From NCBI GenBank assembly GCA_019752335.1, contig JAIEMJ010000034.1, positions 53,807 to 117,806 of the forward strand: a DNA stretch of 64,000 nucleotides, written 5' to 3'. Positions within the stretch are counted from its first letter, which is position 1, and every line of letters begins with the position of its first letter. Of this stretch, positions 8,936-17,401 are shown piece after piece. The DNA comes from Bryobacteraceae bacterium. GTDB lineage: Bacteria; Acidobacteriota; Terriglobia; Bryobacterales; Bryobacteraceae. The notes below the pieces were generated by a model. That model saw only the letters and a list, made by a program, of their open reading frames with translations. It ran no database searches and had not been told where the DNA came from. A program made the position numbers and the translations under genes.

Positions 8936-9313
8936 TTAGGGCTTCCTCTTGGAGCCCCGTTTTTTCTCAACCTGCAATTCATCGAGCAACCCATCTAAGC
9001 GGCGGAACGAAGTATCCCAAAATTGGCGATACTCCTCGATCCAGCCGCTGGCTTCAGCCAGCGGCTGGGCGACCAAACGGCTGGGCCGCCGCTGAGCGTC
9101 GCGATCTCTGGCAATCAGACCGGCGCGCTCCAGAACCTTGAGATGCTTAGAGATCGCCGCCTGAGTCATGGTGAATGGCCCAGCCAGCTCGGTCACGGAA
9201 GCATCACCGCGGGATAGCCGGGCAAGAATGGCGCGCCGAGTGGGGTCCGCGAGGGCGGCGAAAGTTGCATCGAGGGGGTTCGGTGCGGTCCGTGAATAAC
9301 CACTTGGTTGCAT
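8936..9313 (-). CDS. ArsR-family winged-helix repressor
   Basis: A 125-residue transcriptional regulator. The winged-helix core is complete: FAALADPTRRAILARL, SVTELAGPFTMTQAAISKHL, LKVLERAGLIARDRD. No cysteine metal-binding motif (such as ELCVCDL) is present, so it belongs to the non-metal ArsR subgroup that sits beside SRPBCC genes and probably represses its own operon. The C-terminus is Lys/Arg rich (KKRGSKRKP). The ATG at 9313 lies 8 nt after a TATACC hexamer with no Shine-Dalgarno sequence, so its mRNA may be leaderless. Confidence 0.9.
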   Translation of the reverse strand: MQPSGYSRTAPNPLDATFAALADPTRRAILARLSRGDASVTELAGPFTMTQAAISKHLKVLERAGLIARDRDAQRRPSRLVAQPLAEASGWIEEYRQFWDTSFRRLDGLLDELQVEKKRGSKRKP

Positions 9314-9321
9314 AACCTAAT

Positions 9322-9327
9322 GGTATA
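9322..9327 (-). promoter_or_regulatory. Candidate -10 box for the arsR operon
   Basis: TATACC on the minus strand, 8 nt before the arsR ATG. No ribosome-binding site lies between, which fits a leaderless transcript. Pattern-based inference. Confidence 0.4.
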
Positions 9328-9493
9328 GTACATCTGGTGGCGTGTCAAGAGCCGGTTTTCGTTGCGCGATCCACTCTTCGAGCGATCAGTGACGATCAAC
9401 CGCGTGCCTGGAAATAGCCTTGCCCGATCCAGTTCGCGGTTTCCTTTCCGACTCCTCGGACTCCGATCCGGAAAACAAGGCGAAAGCGCTACC

Positions 9494-10062
9494 TTAGACC
9501 CGGAGCGAGCCACGAAAGGCCCGCGCAGCGTAGCAGGACTTCGCACCGTGGTGATGCACGAGAACCGTGTCGTAGCGCCTATCGCCAAGGAGGGCGCCGC
9601 CAAGCTTTCTGACTCGCGAAGGTATTTCAATCCAGTTCGATGTCGTCGTGTCGAACGTTCCGAGTGTCTGCAATTGTCGATACTGCTCTTCCGTCAGAAG
9701 CTCGACTCACATTGCATCTGCCATGGCGAGCGCACTGTCCGCCGGCTTGTTTTGCCTTCTCGACTCGATGGCTTCAGGAACATTGCAGATGCTCCCCCGG
9801 CCAGCCGGACTCTGCGGTGAACAGTCGCAAAAGATGTACTCACCCGTCGTTTCATCGCGCCCAATGACGTCTGGTTCACCCCCGGTCCAAATCTTTCAGG
9901 CCAGGCCTCCAGCTTTGCTTGCACCTTAGGCTACGTCAGACCCTGATGACGGCTCTGGTTTCGCTCGAAACGGGCTCGCAAAATTTTGAGTAGCTGGTCG
10001 CGCTGGTTGGGGGACAGGGTCCGAGCGCCACCATTCCCGCCTCGCTTTGGTGGATTCTTCAT
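9494..10062 (-). pseudogene. Broken DUF4256-family gene
   Basis: Reading the minus strand gives a recognisable DUF4256 protein interrupted three times. It opens with SPNQRDQLLKILRARFERNQ, hits an in-frame TAG (9931-9933) where the family has Trp (GLT-stop-PKVQAKLEA), and loses frame with a short deletion near residue 57. It resumes in another frame with TGGEPDVIGRDETTGEYIF and CDCSPQSPAGRGSIC, then meets a TGA (9707-9709) where Gly is expected (DAM-stop-VELLTEEQYRQLQ). The end, DRRYDTVLVHHHGAKSCYAA then RGSLRV and TAA, is intact. Total span of 569 nt fits a family length near 185-190 residues. Alignment to the family is from memory, but the continuous motif match is strong. Confidence 0.88.
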
Positions 10063-10295
10063 TTTGCGTGCTCAAGAGACCCTGTCACGATTAGCTGATC
10101 GGGACTTAAAGGGTCCACCCGCAACATGGCCGATACCTTTTCCGAAGCTACCAGTCCGTCGCAGACTCCCGCAAAACGGCGTAACGTACGGTGCTCGGCC
10201 AGCCCACCGGGCACGGTTTGGCGCTCACCAAACCGGACGATTTCGCAACGGCGGGCTTCGCTTAGCACGGGCATCGCGACAGGTTTCCATGACAC
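10059..10295 (-). CDS. Small unrecognised reading frame upstream of the DUF4256 pseudogene
   Basis: A 78-codon frame starting with GTG (10293-10295) or with an internal ATG eight codons in, ending in a TGA that overlaps the pseudogene ATG as ATGA. I do not recognise the product. The overlap resembles the coupled junctions elsewhere here, but next to a decayed gene it may itself be a remnant of the same lost operon. The rest of 10063-10334 shows nothing else I can support. Confidence 0.2.
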   Translation of the reverse strand: MSWKPVAMPVLSEARRCEIVRFGERQTVPGGLAEHRTLRRFAGVCDGLVASEKVSAMLRVDPLSPDQLIVTGSLEHAK

Positions 10296-10334
10296 GGGAC
10301 GGCGACCCTGGTAGGCAAAATCAGGTTGACGTAC

Positions 10335-12800
10335 CTATTCGGCTTCCTCGCGAAACCGGAGCAGCCCGAAGGGCGTGGGCAGGGCGCGGCGTACCGGAGC
10401 CGGGTAAGGCACCTGTTCGCCCTTGATGCTGTGCCAGAGAATGCGATTGAGGGCGTCCTCGTCGACGCGGTCGTATTCGCGGAAATCCATGCGGGCGGAC
10501 TCGGCGGCTCCATAGCCGTGAGCGGGGTTCTTCGAAAGCAGGTCAATGCGGGCGGACTGGGCCGTGAAGCCACTCAAGTCCGGCTTGGCCATGAAGGTGT
10601 TCACCATGGGCGGCGCGGCGGCATCGTGCTGGGTCATCGGGGGCAGGCCCAGCAGGAGTTCGATGGTCCGCAGCATGGAGACGGTGGAATACATATTGCT
10701 GTCGACGGCTCCGCGCTTCACGTAGGGGCTAATCACCAGACCCGCCGTACGGTGCGAATCGACATGGTCAGGTCCGTTTTGCGCGTCGTCCTCGATGATG
10801 AAGATGGCGAACTTGCTCCAGGCGCGGCTCTTGGTGATGGCTTCCACGATCTTGCCGACGGCCGCATCGTTCGAAGCGACTTGGGCCTTCGGCGTGTAGG
10901 CGCCGGGCGACGTGCCACTGGTGTGATTCTCCCCGAGGGACATCATCATGAAGTTGGGAACCTGGCCGGCGCGGTCCAGTTCCTCGAATTCCTTGACAAA
11001 GCGGTCCGCGCGATCGGTATCGCGGGCGCGCAGGGTGCCGTCCGCGGCGCGTTGGTCAAAGGCTTCGCTACGCAGCTTCGCCACGCCCCGACGGTTGCCC
11101 ATGCCGTAGGTGCGAGCCTTGAGCCCTTGCTGGACGGCCAATTCCCAGATGTAGGGCGTGGACTGGTCAGCGATGCCGCCGCTGATGTTGACGCGGCCGT
11201 GACGCGAATAGCTGAGCGTCCAGGCGCGCTGGGTAAACTCATTGACGTAGGCCGAGGTGGTCCAGGGCTGCCCGTCCTGCGATACTTCGCCACTGCAGTA
11301 AAGATTGTCGAGCAGCACGAACTGCTCCGCGAGCGCGTGCTGATTAGGGGTCACATCGCGGCCGAAGAGCGTGAGGGAGGGGTCGCCGTTGCCCTGCTTC
11401 AGGTCACCGAAAACCTGGTCATAGGTGCGATTCTCCTTCATGATGAAGAGCACGTGCTCGATGGGTGACTTCTGGCCAACGCGCGTGGGAATCACGCTGC
11501 CCGCCGGGGCGCCGGACTGCTCCAGCAGGGCGTCACGGTAGGGCGAGTTGTCGTAGACCTGCTTCGTATAGGCGGCCAGCTTCTTGGCGTCCGGCGTGTC
11601 GATGAACGAAAGCAGGCCGTTCAATTGGTTTCCCATGTGTTGGAAGCTGACGGCGGGAGCGGTGGGATCGATGGGCCGCTTCACGCGATTGGGACCGGTG
11701 CCGTTGCCCTTGCCACTACCGACGAGCAGACGCTTGCCGTCCGGCGAGGTGGTGACGAAGGTGGGATACCAGCCCGTCGGCAGGAAGCCGAGCACCTTGC
11801 TCTTGCCCTTATCTTCCACCTCAATCACGCCCACTGAGTTGTTGTCGGCGTTAGCGACGTAGAGCATCTCGCCATCGGGCGAGAGGGCCAGTGAATTCGG
11901 CGTAGTTCCGGCCGGGGCCTTCGGGCCCAGGCTCAGGTTGACCACTTCGAGGCGTTGTCCGGTCTTCAGGTCATACGAAAGGACATGGTTGGAATGGCCG
12001 CAGGAGACAAAGAGACGGCCGTCGGCGGTGAGGGCGAGCGAGTTGGGATGCGGATCGGTAGCGAGGGAGCCGGTGACTTTCGGTTGAGCCGGGTTCGTCA
12101 CGTCCACCACGCTGATGGTGGCGTCGCCGAGGTTCGCGACGTAGAGCGTTTTGCCGTCCTTGGCGAGCGCGGCGCTCAGGGGATGGTCACCCAGTTTGAG
12201 CTTGGCCACGCCGCGGCCACCGTGCGTTTCCAGGATGTAGAGGTGATGGTCAGAGTTGTTGAGCGCGTAGAGCAGCTTGCCATCGGGCGACACGTTGAGG
12301 GAGGAGACCGCCGTGCGGTCCTTGGCCGCGCCGAAAAGCGTGAAGCCCACGCGCCCCTCGCGCCAGGTGTCGTTGTCCCAACGGTCAAAATACTGGATAT
12401 CGCTATGCGTGTAGCCGGCGCCGCTGGAGATGAAGATGCGCTTGCTGTCGGGCGTGAAGACGAGGCCGCTCCAGCTCTGCTCCAAGGGAAAGGTGGCGAT
12501 CTCCTTCTCGGTGGCCAAATCGACGACGTGGAGTTGGTGGCGCGTGTAGCCCGTGTTGGTGAAGGCGAAGAGCTTACCGTCTGGACTTACCTGTCCGCTC
12601 AGCATCATGTCGCCGGTGGAGAGGTGACGGCCGGCGGGCGTGGTCTTCCAGCCGCTCACCAGGAGCGTGTCCGCGCCGGAGCGTCCGGGTACGCTGATCT
12701 CCTGGCCGGAGGCGGGATGCTTGATGCGAAAGCGTTCGGCGGCCGTCCAGGCGGCACCGGCGCCCAGGACGAGAATGATAGCGATGGCAGAGCGATTCAT
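10335..12800 (-). CDS. Secreted YVTN beta-propeller / phosphoesterase fusion protein
   Basis: An 821-residue exported protein. After a signal peptide (MNRSAIAIILVLGAGAAWTA) come YVTN/YncE-type propeller blades over roughly residues 30-400 (for example VSPDGKLFAFTNTGYTRHQL and DGKTLYVANLGDATISVVDV). A phosphoesterase/alkaline-phosphatase-like domain follows from about 430, with IEHVLFIMKENRTYDQVFGD, NFMMMSLGENHTSG and IFIIEDDAQNGPDHVDSHR, which hold the acidic and His metal ligands. This architecture is frequent in Acidobacteriota; the substrate is unknown. The ATG at 12800 is preferred to 12809 because the signal peptide begins there and a TAAGAT hexamer lies 7 nt upstream. Confidence 0.88.
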   Translation of the reverse strand: MNRSAIAIILVLGAGAAWTAAERFRIKHPASGQEISVPGRSGADTLLVSGWKTTPAGRHLSTGDMMLSGQVSPDGKLFAFTNTGYTRHQLHVVDLATEKEIATFPLEQSWSGLVFTPDSKRIFISSGAGYTHSDIQYFDRWDNDTWREGRVGFTLFGAAKDRTAVSSLNVSPDGKLLYALNNSDHHLYILETHGGRGVAKLKLGDHPLSAALAKDGKTLYVANLGDATISVVDVTNPAQPKVTGSLATDPHPNSLALTADGRLFVSCGHSNHVLSYDLKTGQRLEVVNLSLGPKAPAGTTPNSLALSPDGEMLYVANADNNSVGVIEVEDKGKSKVLGFLPTGWYPTFVTTSPDGKRLLVGSGKGNGTGPNRVKRPIDPTAPAVSFQHMGNQLNGLLSFIDTPDAKKLAAYTKQVYDNSPYRDALLEQSGAPAGSVIPTRVGQKSPIEHVLFIMKENRTYDQVFGDLKQGNGDPSLTLFGRDVTPNQHALAEQFVLLDNLYCSGEVSQDGQPWTTSAYVNEFTQRAWTLSYSRHGRVNISGGIADQSTPYIWELAVQQGLKARTYGMGNRRGVAKLRSEAFDQRAADGTLRARDTDRADRFVKEFEELDRAGQVPNFMMMSLGENHTSGTSPGAYTPKAQVASNDAAVGKIVEAITKSRAWSKFAIFIIEDDAQNGPDHVDSHRTAGLVISPYVKRGAVDSNMYSTVSMLRTIELLLGLPPMTQHDAAAPPMVNTFMAKPDLSGFTAQSARIDLLSKNPAHGYGAAESARMDFREYDRVDEDALNRILWHSIKGEQVPYPAPVRRALPTPFGLLRFREEAE

Positions 12801-12807
12801 GCATGAC

Positions 12808-12813
12808 ATCTTA
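12808..12813 (-). promoter_or_regulatory. Candidate -10 box for the propeller-phosphoesterase gene
   Basis: TAAGAT on the minus strand, 7 nt before the ATG at 12800. The same hexamer at nearly the same distance precedes larC. Suggests a leaderless mRNA. Confidence 0.35.
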
Positions 12814-12854
12814 CACGCTAGGCGCTTACCAGGAATGACGATTCGGTTTCGATT

Positions 12855-13811
12855 CTAGAAATGCGACTCGAACGAAATGCGGCGTAAGCGCCGCCGGACC
12901 TCATCGTATGGCGCCCAACTGAGCAATGCCTCTGGCGCCAGCGACTCAAGCAGGGTCCGCACGCCGCTCACCACGTAAGGGCGGACGTCGAGGCCGCGGC
13001 CGTCGGACATTTCCAGGCGAATGAGCGCCGCCGGCGGTACGGTGATGGCGAGTTCGTTGCGTTCCAGGTCCACTTCGCGCAAGCGCACAGCGCCCGGCAG
13101 GCTGGGGTTGCGATCCCAAACGGTGGCCCTTCCGCCGGCCTGCTGCTGCGAGGAGATCTCCGGGAAGACGAGCCTCATCTCGCTTTGCAGGGGTGTGGCC
13201 GGTGCGGACTGAGCAAAGAAGGCGGCGGAGATGGCCCAGCCATGCTGAGCCACCACGCGGACGGCAACCCAATCGCCAGGGCCGGACGGGCTCCACGGCA
13301 GGGTCACTTCGATGTCCGGTCCGGCAGCGTCATGGGCCGCAATGACGCGGTTGTGGGACCACAGCTCGACACGCTGCAAAGCGCCGTCGCGGGCAGAGGC
13401 GCGCACGTCCAGGCGGTCCGGTTTCGGCATGGTTACAGCCAAGTCGGGGCCGGTGGACGCGACGGTATGGCGCGCGCGGATCGCCTTTGCCACGCAATCC
13501 AGCGAATCGCCAGGACAGGCGACAACCAAGCGCCCGTTGGGGCCAGCGGCGGGCGCCAGTACGTAGCCGTGGTCCAGCAGGAGCGACCAAAGCGCGAGGG
13601 CCCGTTCGGGGTCTTCGGTGACGGTGAGGCCGTCCACCAGGCCGGCCGCGAGGAGGAAGGGCAAGCGGCGCTCGTACGCGCTGGCGACAATCGCCGCGCC
13701 TTGCGCGCGCGCCGTAGTGAGGCTATCCAGAGAATTGTCTTTGAGCGTCGCACCCACCGCGGTAAGGTCAGCGGGAAACGTGGCAAGCAGGAAGAGCAAG
13801 GAGAGCGGCAC
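12855..13811 (-). CDS. Secreted protein of unknown function
   Basis: A 318-residue protein starting with GTG at 13811 and a short leader (MPLSLLFLLATFPADL). I do not recognise the family. Residues 20-110 read like a helical region (TTARAQGAAIVASAYERRLP, DPERALALWSLLLDHGYVL). The rest alternates short strands (VRASARDGALQRVELWSHNR, GDWVAVRVVAQHGWAISAAF), suggesting Ig-like or sandwich folds. There are only two cysteines (ACPGDSLDC). It ends 41 nt after the response-regulator stop, so it may be co-transcribed with the two-component system. No enzymatic motif is visible. Confidence 0.65.
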   Translation of the reverse strand: MPLSLLFLLATFPADLTAVGATLKDNSLDSLTTARAQGAAIVASAYERRLPFLLAAGLVDGLTVTEDPERALALWSLLLDHGYVLAPAAGPNGRLVVACPGDSLDCVAKAIRARHTVASTGPDLAVTMPKPDRLDVRASARDGALQRVELWSHNRVIAAHDAAGPDIEVTLPWSPSGPGDWVAVRVVAQHGWAISAAFFAQSAPATPLQSEMRLVFPEISSQQQAGGRATVWDRNPSLPGAVRLREVDLERNELAITVPPAALIRLEMSDGRGLDVRPYVVSGVRTLLESLAPEALLSWAPYDEVRRRLRRISFESHF

Positions 13812-13851
13812 TTACCTTGGATACCGCATGGCGCCCGGCCCGCGCAATGGG

Positions 13852-14538
13852 CTAGGGCAGAAACCGGTAGCCTTTGCCACGAATCGTGTGGATGTGGCGG
13901 GGATTTTGGGGATTCGCTTCGAGCTTCTGGCGCAGCCAGGCGACGTGGACGTCGACGGTGCGCGAGGAGACTTCGCTTTGGTATTCCCACACTTCGCGGA
14001 GTAACTCCTCGCGCGGTACGACACGTCCTCGGGCATCCACCAAATAGCGGAGTAGCTTTAATTCCTTGCCAGCGAGGGCGACGGGGATCTCGTCCTTCGT
14101 CACGTCGCCAGATTCGAAATCGACTTTCACGCCATCGAACGCGAACGTATGCACGGGAATGCGATGGTCCTTCTTGACGCGGCGTAGCAGGGCTTCCACG
14201 CGGGCGAGTAACTCGGCCGGGTCAAACGGTTTGGCCAGATAGTCGTCAGCGCCTAACTTCAGGCCGACCACGCGGTCGACCACCTGGGTCTTCGCCGTCA
14301 GCATGAGAATCGCAACGTCGTTGCCTTTCTGGCGTAGCTCGCGACAAACCTCGAAGCCATTTTTCTTCGGCAGCATAACGTCGAGAATGAGTAAGTCGAA
14401 CTCCTCGCGCGAGGCGCGGGCGAGACCCGCCTCGCCGTCGGCTTCGGTGAAGACTAAGTGGCCGTCCGTCGAGAGTAAGTCGGGGATGGTGAGGAGTAAG
14501 CCGGGCGAATCTTCAACCAGCAGTATGCGCGAACTCAT
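13852..14538 (-). CDS. OmpR-family response regulator
   Basis: A 228-residue two-component response regulator. The receiver domain begins RILLVEDSPGLLLTIPDLL, with the phospho-acceptor Asp in LLILDVMLPKKNGFEV, the Thr in ILMLTAKTQVVDRV and the Lys in DDYLAKPFDPAEL. The C-terminal winged helix (ALAGKELKLLRYLV, REELLREVWEY, SRTVDVHVAWLRQKLEANP, HIHTIRGKGYRF) binds DNA. The ATG at 14538 is chosen because the receiver fold begins at once there; an upstream ATG would add 29 residues that are simply the kinase tail read in another frame. It overlaps the kinase 3' end by 26 nt. Target genes are not evident. Confidence 0.93.
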   Translation of the reverse strand: MSSRILLVEDSPGLLLTIPDLLSTDGHLVFTEADGEAGLARASREEFDLLILDVMLPKKNGFEVCRELRQKGNDVAILMLTAKTQVVDRVVGLKLGADDYLAKPFDPAELLARVEALLRRVKKDHRIPVHTFAFDGVKVDFESGDVTKDEIPVALAGKELKLLRYLVDARGRVVPREELLREVWEYQSEVSSRTVDVHVAWLRQKLEANPQNPRHIHTIRGKGYRFLP

Positions 14539-16195
14539 CTTGCATCTCCGGTGGGGCCACGGGGATCCGGACCACGAATTCACTGCCTTGGGGGATATGT
14601 TGCCGAACCTCGATGCTGCCACCATGGGCTTCGACGATCTTTTTTACCAGGCTGAGGCCGAGCCCCGTACCCTGCACCTGATCGGCGAGCGCCCGGCGGC
14701 CGCGGAAAAACGGATCGAAGACGAGAGCGCGCTCTTCGGCGGGAATCCCCGGACCGCGATCGGCGACGCGAATTTCCACAACGTCAGCGTCCTGGCGGGC
14801 GGTAAGGCCAATCCAGTTACTCGTCTCGGTGCCATATTTGACGGCATTGTCGAGTAAGTTGCGCACCACGTGCTGCAAAGCACGTTCGTCGGCGAGCACA
14901 AGGGGCAAGTCGGCGGGAATGTCTTTCTCGAGTTGGTAAGGCGAGGCGTCGAGCGCTAGCTGGCTCGACGCAATGCCGCCTTCGATTACATCGTCAATCA
15001 ATACCGCCTCCCGTTCCTGAATTACCTGGCCGGCGCGGGTACTGGCGTAACGCAGCACTTGCTCTACCAAGGCGCCGAGTTTCTCACTTTGCTCTTGAAT
15101 CAGCTTACCGTACCGTTCCACTTGTTCCGGTTTCGCCGCCACGGCACCGCGCAGGTTAAAGGCGGCCGTGCGAATTACGGTGAGGGGGGTGCGCAATTCG
15201 TGGGAGACGCCGGAGACAAAATTCATTTGTAACTCGGCCAGTTGCTGGGCTTGGCGCGCCGAGCGCACGAGTAAGAGAGCCGTGGCGACGATGAGGAGGA
15301 GAAGGGTGAGCGCCATGGCCAGGTTACGCCAGCGGGTGCGGTCGACTAAGTCCCCGAGTGACCCGCCGGGCAAGCTGGCGTAAAGTTGCCAACCGGCGCT
15401 GCCGGGATCGGGGCGGCCGCGCTTGCCTCCCGCGAAGGGTGGCCGCATCTCGGGCCGTTGACGTTCGAAGAGCCTGACGGATGCCAGCGCATTCCGCCGC
15501 AGGGTGGCGCCTTCGGGCAGCCCAAGCCGCAGCAGGGGCGTCCCGGCCGCGTCACTCGCGTAGACCTCCACCTGATAACTACCGGGCCCGAGGTGACGCG
15601 CAATCTGACGCGCCAGAAATACATCGCGCAGATAGGCAGGATCGAGTTCGAGAATCAGCCAGTCCTGTTCGGCGAGACCACCCGGCACCGGGGGGCGGCC
15701 GAAGCGGGGAATTTCGAGGAGAAACTCGTTGGGCTCACCGGGGCGGAGGCGTTCGCCGCGCATACGGCTGGTAAGTTGGTCGCGCAGCAGAGTCCACGCC
15801 ACGGGCCATTCGGACGCGGCAAAGCCCTGCTCGGGAGTCCATCGCTTCAGGGTGAGTTGGCCGTCATTGGGAATGGCGATGGCCAACTCCCGAAAGACCT
15901 TGGCGTGGGGATTGTGACGAAAACGAGCCGCGTAGGCCGCTTCGCGGCCCAGGTCGGCGACTTCGGCGGGAGTAGGCTGTAACTGGCCGAGCGTGGCGCT
16001 GAGCTCAGCGTCGAGGCCTGCGCTAAGCCGGTTCAACGACTGCTGGAGCGCTTCTTTGAGCCGCGCTTCTTCGGCCCGGCTGAGTTCACCGGTCCAGCGG
16101 TACTGCAGGAAGGCCATTACCAGGCCAAGCAGGGCAAGGAGAGCGATGAGTCCGCCAGAGACCCAGGCTCGCCGCTGCATTTGATCAAGGTCCAT
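14513..16195 (-). CDS. Membrane sensor histidine kinase
   Basis: A 560-residue partner of the adjacent response regulator. A first transmembrane helix lies near residues 14-33 (VSGGLIALLALLGLVMAF). A roughly 240-residue periplasmic sensor region follows, then a second helix (LAMALTLLLLIVATALLLV). Next come the dimerisation/phosphoacceptor H-box FVSGVSHELRTPLTVIRT, the N-box HVVRNLLDNAVKYG, G1 DRGPGIPAEE and G2 GTGLGLSLVKKIVEAHGG. The sensor region has no family I recognise. The start at 16195 is chosen because it places few residues before the first helix. It overlaps the regulator gene, so the pair is surely co-expressed. Confidence 0.92.
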   Translation of the reverse strand: MDLDQMQRRAWVSGGLIALLALLGLVMAFLQYRWTGELSRAEEARLKEALQQSLNRLSAGLDAELSATLGQLQPTPAEVADLGREAAYAARFRHNPHAKVFRELAIAIPNDGQLTLKRWTPEQGFAASEWPVAWTLLRDQLTSRMRGERLRPGEPNEFLLEIPRFGRPPVPGGLAEQDWLILELDPAYLRDVFLARQIARHLGPGSYQVEVYASDAAGTPLLRLGLPEGATLRRNALASVRLFERQRPEMRPPFAGGKRGRPDPGSAGWQLYASLPGGSLGDLVDRTRWRNLAMALTLLLLIVATALLLVRSARQAQQLAELQMNFVSGVSHELRTPLTVIRTAAFNLRGAVAAKPEQVERYGKLIQEQSEKLGALVEQVLRYASTRAGQVIQEREAVLIDDVIEGGIASSQLALDASPYQLEKDIPADLPLVLADERALQHVVRNLLDNAVKYGTETSNWIGLTARQDADVVEIRVADRGPGIPAEERALVFDPFFRGRRALADQVQGTGLGLSLVKKIVEAHGGSIEVRQHIPQGSEFVVRIPVAPPEMQDEFAHTAG

Positions 16196-16277
16196 ATGCG
16201 TCCACCCTCTACGATAGTCGATGGGTGGACGGGCGGGAACCAAATCCTGGTAAAGCCAGAGTAAAGAATGTTAAGGC

Positions 16278-17345
16278 TTACCGGGCGAAGGTGAAGCCGA
16301 GGCCGGTGGTGTAGAGGATGTCGTTGGGTTTGCGTCCAGGCGCCGGGTTACTCAAGCGGCGGTTACTGAGCGAGACGGTCCAATTGAGCCACTTCGTCAA
16401 GGCGGTGGTGGCGCCGACGTCGAAGTTGAGGCGATAGGCGCCGCTTTCGCTGAGGTTGTTGAACATGCGAAAACCCTGAACGATGCTGGTGCGAGAATTC
16501 AGTTTGTAGCTGAAATCGTTGCCCCAATATGCCTCGGCCGAACTCCGAGTGAAGGCTGGCTTGGCCGCGGGGCTAAAAGACTCGCGATTCCAAGCCAGGC
16601 CGCCGACGGCATCGAAGCGTCCGCGTTCGTTTTGCCAGACGTGATAACCGAGGCCGCCACCGAGGACAACACGTAAGTCCAGTGACTGAAAACGATCATG
16701 CTCGAAGTCGTTAAAGCCGTTGGCAAAGATTTTCTGGTTTAGGTTACGGCTGTAGCCCCAGCCGCCACGTACCGCGCTGGCCGTCTGCGCGCTTACTCCG
16801 TTCACTAACGCCGAGGAGCGAATGGAATTAAAGTAAGCCGTGGTGCGGCTGGTTCGCGACGCGCGGGCGAAGTTAATCGGCGTGGTAATCACCGAGGTGT
16901 CAGCATTGCCTTTGGTGCCGGCGAACGCGAGACTGCCGGTGATGGTCCAGAGGTCGAGCAAGCCGGGACGGAGTAAGCGCTGGTAGGCGCGTTCCTCGGC
17001 GTCGTTGCGAAGGGCAATAATCTGGGCAGGCTCCACCAGGCGGGGTTCGCCGGTGGAGGCGAGTTGGATGCGGCCTTCCTGGGTTTGAATCTTCGCCTTT
17101 ACGGCCTGGTCACCGGGGAGGACGACGTTCAGCGCCTGGTCCGTCGTGAGGTTGGCGATGTCGTCCCATTTCAGGGTGACCGCGCCAAAATTCTTACTCT
17201 GAATGGTAACGGTTTGGCCGTCTTTCTTGACGATACTGCCGGTGACCCGATCGCCATCCTTAAGGACGATCACGTCGGCCTGGAGACAGGCCAGACTCAG
17301 GCAGGTGAGGACGCACCAATGCAATGTGAACTTCGCTGGGTTCAT
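16278..17345 (-). CDS. DUF481-family outer-membrane barrel protein
   Basis: A 355-residue exported protein. After a signal peptide (MNPAKFTLHWCVLTCLSLA) comes a small beta domain (ADVIVLKDGDRVTGSIVKKD, then GAVTLKWDDIANL) of the kind found before DUF481 barrels. The YdiY-like/DUF481 barrel follows, with GSLAFAGTKGNADTS and repeated amphipathic strands, ending in a terminal aromatic strand (LYTTGLGFTFAR). DUF481 proteins are presumed outer-membrane proteins of unknown role; E. coli YdiY is acid induced. The ATG at 17345 follows a purine-rich AGAGAGAAAATC. The repeat-protein gene ends 57 nt upstream, so co-transcription is possible. Confidence 0.87.
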   Translation of the reverse strand: MNPAKFTLHWCVLTCLSLACLQADVIVLKDGDRVTGSIVKKDGQTVTIQSKNFGAVTLKWDDIANLTTDQALNVVLPGDQAVKAKIQTQEGRIQLASTGEPRLVEPAQIIALRNDAEERAYQRLLRPGLLDLWTITGSLAFAGTKGNADTSVITTPINFARASRTSRTTAYFNSIRSSALVNGVSAQTASAVRGGWGYSRNLNQKIFANGFNDFEHDRFQSLDLRVVLGGGLGYHVWQNERGRFDAVGGLAWNRESFSPAAKPAFTRSSAEAYWGNDFSYKLNSRTSIVQGFRMFNNLSESGAYRLNFDVGATTALTKWLNWTVSLSNRRLSNPAPGRKPNDILYTTGLGFTFAR

Positions 17346-17401
17346 GATTTTCTCTCTTCGTATTTGATACTGCCACGGCATGCGCCGGAGAAAAGTAAAC
17401 T

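Noticed and set aside
8950..8966. T6 run after a G+C-rich stretch as a terminator
   Set aside because: It lies inside the arsR coding region (Lys codons) and has no proper stem. I found no convincing rho-independent terminator in the window.
10326..11468. 380-codon plus-strand frame opposite the phosphoesterase
   Set aside because: Shadow of the well-supported minus-strand gene; the composition is low-complexity Gly/Arg/His and shows no domain.
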